Source of the DNA: Balneolaceae bacterium UBA7797
GTDB taxonomy: Bacteria; Bacteroidota; Rhodothermia; Balneolales; Balneolaceae
Direction of reading: 5' to 3'
Length of the DNA stretch: 64,000 nucleotides
Assembly: GCA_002480645.1 (NCBI GenBank)
Contig: DLCN01000009.1
Span: 186,001-250,000 of the forward strand
Below are positions 46,314-53,143 of the stretch, one piece after another. The notes under the pieces are model-generated. The model had not been told where the DNA came from. It saw nothing but the letters and a program-made list of their open reading frames with translations, and made no database searches. The position numbers and the translations under genes were made by a program. How positions within the stretch are numbered: the stretch's first letter is position 1; each line of letters opens with the position of its first letter.

Positions 46314-47207
46314 ATGCGAGTTACCCAACAAATATTGTTCAGCAACTTCATGCGCGATGTGAGTAGCAATCGGGCACAGATGGGAGAAATTCAATCTGAT
46401 CTTTCCAGTGGAAAATCGGTACGGGTAGCTTCACAGAATCCGATCAATTTTCAGCGCAGCAGGATCCTGGAAGAGAATATCCGAAAGGAAGAGCAATATC
46501 AGAGTAATATCGACAGCGGGTTACGACAGGCCCGGTTGGCGCAGGAATCACTGGATGAGACCATTGACCGTTTGATAGATCTTAAAGGTATTGTTGTTCA
46601 GGGTTCTACCAGTTCGGCTGGTGAAAGCGTGATGAAAAATATGGCTCAGGAAGTAGCTGCCATGCGCGACGGTTTGATCAACACGCTGAATCTGAGTTAT
46701 GGAGATCGTTATCTGTTTGCCGGTACAAATAGCTCCGAAAAGCCATTCGTAAAAGATACTACTGCACCCGGCGGAGTTGCCAATAACAGTAATGACACAG
46801 CTCCAACCGTGTTGGTAGGCGATGCTGTACGGGTTGAAATGACCGTCGCCGGTACCGAAATAACCGATACCCCGGTTGGGGATCTGTTTGTGGTATTAGA
46901 AGATATAGAACAGGCCCTTCTAAGTAATGATACCAGCGCGGTAAATGCTCAGCTCGAAAATGCCGACGCTTTGATCGAACATGTTACAGATGTGACTGCC
47001 CGCCTGGGTAACAACATCAACAACATGGAATTTATGTACGAGCGCTACGAATCTTTCAGGATTACCCAAAGAAGTGATATTAGCAGTCTGGTAGATACAG
47101 ATTTCGCACAAGCCTTTTCCGACTTACAGCGAACTCAGGTAGCCTACGAATCTGCCATGGCGGTGCATTCCACCATGTTTAAAAATACACTGCTTGATTA
47201 CATCTGA
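46314..47207 (+). CDS. flgL: Flagellar hook-filament junction protein FlgL (HAP3)
   Basis: 297 residues with flagellin-like ends. It begins MRVTQQILFSNFMRDVSSNR and has the SDLSSGKSVRVASQNPINF motif, the helix GDRYLFAGTNSSEKPF, and a C-terminal helix TDFAQAFSDLQRTQVAYESA. It is too short and has the wrong context to be flagellin. Confidence 0.93.
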   Translation: MRVTQQILFSNFMRDVSSNRAQMGEIQSDLSSGKSVRVASQNPINFQRSRILEENIRKEEQYQSNIDSGLRQARLAQESLDETIDRLIDLKGIVVQGSTSSAGESVMKNMAQEVAAMRDGLINTLNLSYGDRYLFAGTNSSEKPFVKDTTAPGGVANNSNDTAPTVLVGDAVRVEMTVAGTEITDTPVGDLFVVLEDIEQALLSNDTSAVNAQLENADALIEHVTDVTARLGNNINNMEFMYERYESFRITQRSDISSLVDTDFAQAFSDLQRTQVAYESAMAVHSTMFKNTLLDYI

Positions 47208-47246
47208 TAGTCCGGAAAGCAACCATCAGTAAAGTGGGAAATAACA

Positions 47247-48611
47247 ATGAATAAGAATGAAAAAATGAATACAAACCAAGAGAAGAAGGACGTTTCATGG
47301 CTGGAACTGGTGATAGATCTATCAGAGCTAAGCCAACTGGATAAGGAAATGGTTAACCGATATGCCTCCGTATTCGGTAAGGTGACCATAGCATCCGAAG
47401 CAAGTCGTCCTGACCATATAGACTCAGCGATAAACTGGGTAAGAACCCATGCCGATCAATCGAGAACCCAACGTTGGAATGAGTTACTGAATGCTGCTGA
47501 ATTGAACTGGATGTTGTTCCTGAACGGAGATGAACGGATCGATATCGGACATTTGCCTTCAGAGAGTGAATTAGCAGATAAACTTTGGGCTCCGGCGCTT
47601 ATCCAATTCACCCGGGATGAGAAATTATACCAGTTCTACCAAATGAGATGCGTGCCGGCTACGACCGGAGTGGAAGCACTTTTTGATGGAAAGGAATTAC
47701 CCGATTGTACCCGTTATATCACACAAAATGAGATTTCAGTTGCAATGAATCCGGTATTTATTGAGAGTAAAGTACATCCGTATGAAGTACTCGATACCGA
47801 TGATGAAATGAGTGTGTTTAATTATTCGCCACAGGTGTATCTGGTAACCGGAGACCGTTATCTTAAAGATCGAAAATATGTACACTCTGCTGCTCAGTAC
47901 CGGCAATTACTTAAAACAAAAAAGCTGTTACCCTTCGATCGTTTGGCGGCAGTGAATGGACTGGCCAGTAGTTTAACAGAACAATATAAATGGGAACAGG
48001 CGTTGGTTCTGGCAGATAAATCACTGGAATCGGAACCGGTGCAGAATATTCCCTATCTCATTCAGTTCAGGATCCATCAGTTAAATAAGCATTGGAAGAA
48101 AGCTTACGAAGCCCTGAGAAAGTATTACGAAGTACAATTCTATGAGAATATCTATTTATTCTCGAAAGCGAACTTCGAAGTAGCGATCAGTCGCGAAGTA
48201 ACTATCATGAATCTCGCCGATCTGGCATCCAAAAATGGTAATCTGGAGCAAGCCTTTGATTATCTGGAAGAGATCTATGAGATGAAGGGTGGATTAGTGA
48301 GTGAAGATACCATCAAACAGCTGTTGGTACTTTCCATAGAGATGGCCGACCATGATAAGTCGGTGTTGTACTTCCATAAACTCTTCGGAGATCCGGTTCC
48401 AAAAACATTGAGTGAGAGTGATAACGCCGAACTCAACGATTACATGGATATGTTTATGAAGAATAAATGGTACGACCTGGTTCACAGTGTATACTCGAGA
48501 TTATATGTGGCGCATCCCGAAAATGACGAATACCGTCGCAGGCTGATCGTTACACTTCTGAAAACCAATCGTATTGAACAGGCACGTGATCTGGCTACAA
48601 AGGTAGCCTGA
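47247..48611 (+). CDS. GT2-like glycosyltransferase with TPR repeats
   Basis: 454 residues. The N-terminal 170 residues resemble a family 2 glycosyltransferase: RTQRWNELLNAAELNWMLFL followed by NGDERI stands where such enzymes have their DxD/DADE motif. The C-terminal 230 residues are TPR-like helices (YVHSAAQYRQLLKTKKLLPF, WKKAYEALRKYYEVQ, GNLEQAFDYLEEIYEMKGG). It is the last gene of the flgF operon, 39 bases after flgL, so it is probably made with the hook-junction proteins. A role in flagellin modification is likely but inferred. The catalytic motif is not perfectly conserved. Confidence 0.65.
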   Translation: MNKNEKMNTNQEKKDVSWLELVIDLSELSQLDKEMVNRYASVFGKVTIASEASRPDHIDSAINWVRTHADQSRTQRWNELLNAAELNWMLFLNGDERIDIGHLPSESELADKLWAPALIQFTRDEKLYQFYQMRCVPATTGVEALFDGKELPDCTRYITQNEISVAMNPVFIESKVHPYEVLDTDDEMSVFNYSPQVYLVTGDRYLKDRKYVHSAAQYRQLLKTKKLLPFDRLAAVNGLASSLTEQYKWEQALVLADKSLESEPVQNIPYLIQFRIHQLNKHWKKAYEALRKYYEVQFYENIYLFSKANFEVAISREVTIMNLADLASKNGNLEQAFDYLEEIYEMKGGLVSEDTIKQLLVLSIEMADHDKSVLYFHKLFGDPVPKTLSESDNAELNDYMDMFMKNKWYDLVHSVYSRLYVAHPENDEYRRRLIVTLLKTNRIEQARDLATKVA

Positions 48612-48625
48612 ACGCAGAGGCCTGA

Positions 48626-50053
48626 TTAATCTTCGTCCAGATTTTTAAGTTTATTACGGATCGTTCGGTCGGAGATACCAAGCAATTTCGCCGCTTTTTT
48701 CTGATTGCCCTGGGTATGTTCCAGGGCTTTTTGTATCAGCTGTAATTCCATTTCTTCGATCGGCATTAGTGGCAGATCCTGCTCGGCCATTCCACCACCG
48801 TTCAACTCTTTATTCAGGTTGTCATCCACACTCGAGAACAGGTTATTATCGATGTGTTCAGGTTTGATCTCCTCACTGTCCTGAGCAAGAATAACCCCGC
48901 GATGGATCTTATTATTGAGTTCCCGAACATTACCACGCCATTCCTGATTCATCAGGAAATCGAGCATTTCATCAGAAAGTTCTTTAGGCTCAATTCCGTA
49001 TCGCTCGGAATACATATTTACAAAATGCTGAGCCAATAATGGAATATCCGACTTGCGCTGTCGAAGAGGGGGGACCTCAATGGGAAACACATTCAGGCGG
49101 TAGTAAAGATCTTCCCGGAACATCTTATCCCCGATCGCTTCTGCAATATTCCGGTTAGATGTTGCTACGATCCGCACATCCGCTTTGATGGGTTTTTGGC
49201 TGCCCACCCGGTAAAATTCATTTTCCTGTAAAACACGCAGGAGTTTTGCCTGCACATTGATATCGATCTCGGTGATCTCATCCAATAATAAAGTACCGCC
49301 CTGAGCGGCATCAAAAGCCCCTTTTCGATCCGATACCGCTCCGGTGAACGCTCCTTTAACATGCCCGAATAACGTGCTTTCTACCAGTTCGGAGGGGAGG
49401 TTCGCACAGTTTATTTTTACGTATTCTGCATTGGCTCGGTTGCTATGCTCATGAACCTGATTGGCAAACACTTCCTTACCGGTTCCGCTTTCCCCCTGAA
49501 TTAGGACCGGAGCCATATTTTTTGCGATCTGCGGGAGGATCTTCATCAGGCGTTGTATCTGGGGATCCTGCCCGATAAACGCATTAACCGGAACGGATTC
49601 TTTCGTGGTCGGGCTTACGGCATCTTCTTTAACCGGTTCTTTTGAAGTGGGTTTACCAGATGCCGGTTTTCTCGCAGGCATATCTTCCACATCTTCATCA
49701 AAGAATCTACCGACTCTGAATAAGATCTCTTTGGCTTTGAATGGTTTAGTGATGTAATCAAAGGCACCCTTATGCAAGGCTCTGACCGCATGGTTGATAT
49801 TTCCAAAACCTGTGATCAGGATCACGCCGGTTTCCGGGCGGTGTTCTTTAGTGAAAGCAAGAACTTCGTCACCGGTCATCTCATTCATTTTAACATCTGA
49901 GATCACCAGATCCACTGCAGATTTTTTTAAAAATTCAGTGCCGTCTACGGGAGAATTAAAAGCATGTACTTTATATCCTTCTTTGGTAAGGATCTCCTGC
50001 AGGAAACCAAGCAGCAATTCATCGTCATCAATAACAAGTATGGTAGGCTCCAT
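48626..50053 (-). CDS. Sigma-54-dependent response regulator, FlrC/FleR-like
   Basis: 475-residue NtrC-family activator. The receiver domain (1-115) has the acidic pocket DDD at 9-11, phosphoacceptor Asp53 and Lys103. The AAA+ domain (about 160-390) has the Walker A GESGTGKEVFANQVH, the GAFTGA loop that contacts sigma-54 and the Walker B GGTLLLDEI. The C-terminal Fis-type helix-turn-helix is KKAAKLLGISDRTIRNKLKN. It is expected to fire the sigma-54 promoters in the window with the FlrB-like kinase at 9346. It converges with the flgF operon 15 bases away. Confidence 0.92.
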   Translation of the reverse strand: MEPTILVIDDDELLLGFLQEILTKEGYKVHAFNSPVDGTEFLKKSAVDLVISDVKMNEMTGDEVLAFTKEHRPETGVILITGFGNINHAVRALHKGAFDYITKPFKAKEILFRVGRFFDEDVEDMPARKPASGKPTSKEPVKEDAVSPTTKESVPVNAFIGQDPQIQRLMKILPQIAKNMAPVLIQGESGTGKEVFANQVHEHSNRANAEYVKINCANLPSELVESTLFGHVKGAFTGAVSDRKGAFDAAQGGTLLLDEITEIDINVQAKLLRVLQENEFYRVGSQKPIKADVRIVATSNRNIAEAIGDKMFREDLYYRLNVFPIEVPPLRQRKSDIPLLAQHFVNMYSERYGIEPKELSDEMLDFLMNQEWRGNVRELNNKIHRGVILAQDSEEIKPEHIDNNLFSSVDDNLNKELNGGGMAEQDLPLMPIEEMELQLIQKALEHTQGNQKKAAKLLGISDRTIRNKLKNLDED

Positions 50054-50126
50054 AGAAACTTATAAACTGAATTTTAGGATCTGAGCTTAATAATTGAGCT
50101 GTTTAAATACCGACTCAGGTATATAC

Positions 50127-50151
50127 AAAAAAAGAGAGCGTTTTGCTCTCT
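50127..50151 (-). terminator. Terminator of the fliS operon
   Basis: AGAGAGC (50133-50139) and GCTCTCT (50145-50151) with a 5-base loop. On the minus strand the stem runs into seven T. It lies 45 bases after the stop codon of the FlgM candidate and upstream of the FlrC-like gene. Confidence 0.82.
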
Positions 50152-50195
50152 CTCTTGAGTACTTATTATAAGGGAATGGTTAACAGATAGAAAGC

Positions 50196-50552
50196 TTATT
50201 CAGCAATTTTCTCTGCCATCTTTGCCCAGACATCAGGGTTATTGAGCATTTGCCCAATTTCGGTGTTTGCAGCAGCTTCCGGAGACTGTTCTTTAGCTGC
50301 TTCGTACGCATTCAGTTTCGATTTATAATCCTGAAGTTTATTGAACGAAGCTTTGTTCAGTTTATCCAATTCTGTTTTGGCAAACTGCTTCTCACTTTGT
50401 CGGGCACTATTCAGGGTTACTTTATCATATTCAGTTGCCTTGGTTTGCTGAGTTTTGTTAACAGCAGCGGCATCCTGAATCTGATCAGGAGCACTTTTAT
50501 TAGTAGTGTTAACCTGAGTGTTTATGTTGTTTTGAAGTTTACTTATATCCAT
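50196..50552 (-). CDS. Possible anti-sigma-28 factor FlgM
   Basis: 118 residues, polar and probably poorly ordered in the first half. The layout resembles FlgM: an N-terminal Asn/Thr/Gln-rich export region (ISKLQNNINTQVNTTNKS), then DKVTLNSARQSEKQFAKTEL where FlgM has its DxVxLS segment, then helices ending VWAKMAEKIAE. It is last in a fliS-fliD-fliT-like operon, a common place for export substrates. Similarity is weak; another exported or chaperone-like protein is possible. Confidence 0.5.
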   Translation of the reverse strand: MDISKLQNNINTQVNTTNKSAPDQIQDAAAVNKTQQTKATEYDKVTLNSARQSEKQFAKTELDKLNKASFNKLQDYKSKLNAYEAAKEQSPEAAANTEIGQMLNNPDVWAKMAEKIAE

Positions 50553-50583
50553 GACGTCACACGATTATTGAGGCAGCTCAAAA

Positions 50584-50937
50584 TTACGAAAATTTGTAGC
50601 TGTTTGAAATTTTATATCCTTTAACGGCTTTTCGTTGAGTGGCAGCTGTTTCCAGCTTCTCTCTTTGTTTCTCTAGTTTGGCCTTTAATGTAGCCTGAAT
50701 TTTTCTATTTAGCTCAACAAATTTTTCAAAGCCCAGCCGCAGGCTTTCCTGTTCCTGAACTTTCAGGGTGATGATCTCATTATTGGAGGTGATCACCTGA
50801 ATGTCATTCACATATTCTTCGCGACGGCGCAATTCCGTTTGTATCCAATCCAGCGAAGGTTCTTCCGAATCCAGTTCGGTGATAATTCCCTGACTGATGG
50901 TGTTTAATTGGGTTAAGTTGTCGATTATTTCATTCAT
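50584..50937 (-). CDS. FliT-like flagellar chaperone
   Basis: 117-residue helical protein. EEPSLDWIQTELRRREEYVN matches the FliT pattern of an acidic helix followed by a repeated Arg-Glu helix, and a long basic coiled coil follows (LNRKIQATLKAKLEKQREKL). It begins 2 bases after fliD. FliT chaperones FliD in other bacteria, which fits this neighbour. Confidence 0.65.
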   Translation of the reverse strand: MNEIIDNLTQLNTISQGIITELDSEEPSLDWIQTELRRREEYVNDIQVITSNNEIITLKVQEQESLRLGFEKFVELNRKIQATLKAKLEKQREKLETAATQRKAVKGYKISNSYKFS

Positions 50938-50939
50938 AA

Positions 50940-52343
50940 TTAATACGAGTAACTATACAGACTGTTTACAACCTGATCAAATTGCGCCTGTCCTTCTTCT
51001 AATAACAGATCCAGCTGATTGAAGATCAATCGCTGTTTTTCTTCATATTCACTTAAATATTTTTCTTCCTTTTCGATCCGCTTATCTAAGCGATCGATGG
51101 AAAGATCTACACCTTCTTCCAAGGCTGCTAAGATGCCATCCGCTTCCGTGTAAGATTCGGCCTGAGCCTTCATTAACTGGATTGGAGATGTTTCATCCGA
51201 AAACAAGGCATATACTTCATCCGGACGATCATTCAACGCCTCTTCGAGAAGATCAGAATCCTCGATCTTCATAGTACCGTCATTTTCGAAGGTGATGCCG
51301 ATGTCGGATAATTTGCCCAGGTCACCATCTACGGTCCCTTCTCTGGCTAGTAAGGCTGTTTGCCTCAGGCTGAGCGATAGATTCCGAATGGACCGCATTC
51401 CCTGTAACGGGCCTTTATTTCCGGTATCAGGATTGATGAAGGTTCGTTCTCTGATGGTTTCATTTACCTCATTGAACGAGTTAATAAAATCCGTGATGTT
51501 GCCCTTTGCGGTAGTAATGTCTCTTTCTACCGTCATGCTTTCTTGCTCGGTGGTTTCTTTCAACAGAGTGAACGATAAGCCATCAATTGCATCGGTTACC
51601 GTATTTTCGCTGCGTTCGAAGGTCACACCATCAACAGTAAACAACGCATTGAGTTCACTCTCTGCGGTTAAGCTGCTTACGTTATCAGTAATCTCAGCCA
51701 GAGCACCGGTTGCACCACTTATCTGAATTCGGTTATCATATCCGGTTGTAAGACTACGAAGGGATAACTGTATTTCACTATCGTTGGTGTTGAACAGGCT
51801 CGCGCTTACTTCACCATCAAACAGGGAGTTAACTTCGTCGGCAAAAGCCTGCATGATCTCCTCATTGGTCATGTCGATGGTGCCGCCACTTCCGTCATCT
51901 TTAGTTGTGGCAATGCTGATGGTTTCTGTTTGGTCACCAACGGTGATCGTAACCTCTCCATCACTAAATGCGGCCAGATCGGAATCTGCTCCGGTCATCA
52001 CCTGCGATAATTTGGTGTCGTAACTTGCAGTTCGGGTAACATCAATTTTGTATTCGGCCGGGCGATCCAGTCCGGATGCAGAATTGATCTTAACTGCTGA
52101 TTCGTTACTTGATGTCGTAGTGAAGGGCTCAAGAGCGTTATTGGTTGGACTTGCCAGCTCTTCAATTTTACTCTCGAACGCAGAGATAGCCTTGCTTACA
52201 GCTCCGAGGGCTGTACGCTCTTCTTTACGATCGGAAAGTGAGACCTGAAGTTGATACTTCTTCTGACTTTCGATCTCGACAAGTTGCGATACGAAGGTTT
52301 CGTATGAACTTGTCTGACTCATAAGACTGGATATGGTGGCCAT
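50940..52343 (-). CDS. fliD: Flagellar filament cap protein FliD (HAP2)
   Basis: 467 residues. The N-terminal segment LMSQTSSYETFVSQLVEIES with the LGAVSKAISAFESKIEEL helix and the C-terminal coiled coil (LDKRIEKEEKYLSEYEEKQR, ending VVNSLYSYSY) are those of FliD. The central DNVSSLTAESELNALFTVDG and GLSFTLLKETTEQESMTV segments match the FliD_N/FliD_C domain borders. It lies between fliS and the fliT-like gene. Confidence 0.94.
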   Translation of the reverse strand: MATISSLMSQTSSYETFVSQLVEIESQKKYQLQVSLSDRKEERTALGAVSKAISAFESKIEELASPTNNALEPFTTTSSNESAVKINSASGLDRPAEYKIDVTRTASYDTKLSQVMTGADSDLAAFSDGEVTITVGDQTETISIATTKDDGSGGTIDMTNEEIMQAFADEVNSLFDGEVSASLFNTNDSEIQLSLRSLTTGYDNRIQISGATGALAEITDNVSSLTAESELNALFTVDGVTFERSENTVTDAIDGLSFTLLKETTEQESMTVERDITTAKGNITDFINSFNEVNETIRERTFINPDTGNKGPLQGMRSIRNLSLSLRQTALLAREGTVDGDLGKLSDIGITFENDGTMKIEDSDLLEEALNDRPDEVYALFSDETSPIQLMKAQAESYTEADGILAALEEGVDLSIDRLDKRIEKEEKYLSEYEEKQRLIFNQLDLLLEEGQAQFDQVVNSLYSYSY

Positions 52344-52378
52344 ATTATTCCTTTTGGTTAAAAGGCAATCCTATTTAA

Positions 52379-52702
52379 TTAAGCGATCTTTGCGGTTTGT
52401 CGGTTATTGGCAACTTCGTCCCAGGTGTCGCGCAGCGGTTCAAGGATCTCGCGGATCTCGTTGAATCGTTTTTTGCGGGACAGATCCTGGCAATAACGAT
52501 AGATCTCAAATAATTGACCGGCAGGTTCATAATCGAAATTAAGCCCCTGAATTAATGCCGATAACAATTCCCTCAGTTTCTTGTCATCTTCGCGGTAAGA
52601 TGCCTGGATCACGAGGTCGTACATTTTTACTACGAGCTTCAACGGAGAAGCATCCATTACGGATTGTTGCTGATAAACAAGTTGTGGATTTTGCATTGTC
52701 AT
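52379..52702 (-). CDS. fliS: Flagellin export chaperone FliS
   Basis: 107-residue helical chaperone. MQNPQLVYQQQSVMDASPLK and LVVKMYDLVIQASY are the conserved start and first helix, and LIQGLNFDYEPAGQLFEIYR matches helix 3. It binds the C-terminus of flagellin. The flagellin gene itself is not in this window. It is first in the minus-strand operon behind a near-ideal sigma-28 site. Confidence 0.93.
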   Translation of the reverse strand: MTMQNPQLVYQQQSVMDASPLKLVVKMYDLVIQASYREDDKKLRELLSALIQGLNFDYEPAGQLFEIYRYCQDLSRKKRFNEIREILEPLRDTWDEVANNRQTAKIA

Positions 52703-52741
52703 ATCGATTTATGAGAACATATTTTACCAATTCTACATCGC

Positions 52742-52768
52742 TTATCGGCGACCTTAAGCAGTTACTTA
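52742..52768 (-). promoter_or_regulatory. Sigma-28 promoter of the fliS operon
   Basis: On the minus strand TAAG (52768-52765), 15 bases, then a perfect GCCGATAA (52749-52742), 39 bases before the fliS start codon. This is the best sigma-28 match in the window, and fliS-fliD are classic targets of FliA. Confidence 0.78.
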
Positions 52769-52837
52769 AGGAGAATTGCATTACATAAAAATCTTCTAAT
52801 GTTTTCGGTTCGCACCTTTCGGTGTGTAAGATCAGGT

Positions 52838-52852
52838 ACAAGTTCAGTGCCA
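52838..52852 (-). promoter_or_regulatory. Possible second, sigma-54-type promoter for fliS
   Basis: On the minus strand TGGCAC-TGAAC-TTGT, with a perfect -24 hexamer and correct spacing; the -12 ends in T in place of C. It lies 136 bases before fliS and upstream of its sigma-28 site, so the operon may have dual control. Confidence 0.5.
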
Positions 52853-53082
52853 AATACAACAGCGGTTCATTTCTGCCCGGTCAAGGGGATGCTGGAATAC
52901 ATGATTACAATTTTTTCCATACAGGGCGGAAAATTCTTCTTTGGCGGAAATTTTGTTCCTCCTGCTCAAAACCGGTCTTAAATCATTGAAAGAGAGAGTT
53001 TAAGTGGGTTATTTCGCTGTATTAGTGGTTTTTCAGGAAATGGGGAGCGCCTGAGCGTTGTGCATGAGTATTGAATTTTCGG

Positions 53083-53097
53083 TGGCATTGTTTTTGA
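53083..53097 (+). promoter_or_regulatory. Sigma-54-type promoter of the giant glycosyltransferase gene
   Basis: TGGCAT-T-GTTT-TTGA. The -24 half is identical to those of the flgB and flgF promoters and the 12-base GG-to-G(C) distance is correct; the -12 ends in A in place of C. It lies 47 bases before the TTG start. Confidence 0.6.
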
Positions 53098-53143
53098 GAA
53101 TAGAAGGCAGAAAGCAAAAACCGGAACGTAATCGTACAGAGTT

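Larger units (their letters stand above)
52703..53143. other. Divergent promoter region between fliS and the giant glycosyltransferase
   Basis: 441 bases with no supported gene. It holds a sigma-28 site and a sigma-54-like site facing fliS and a sigma-54-like site facing the glycosyltransferase (each listed separately). A short CACC-TTTC-GGTG hairpin lies at about 52813-52824. Confidence 0.7.

Noticed and set aside
52799..52981. 60-codon plus-strand frame in the fliS-glycosyltransferase gap
   Set aside because: Lies in a promoter-bearing region, has no ribosome site and an unlikely composition.
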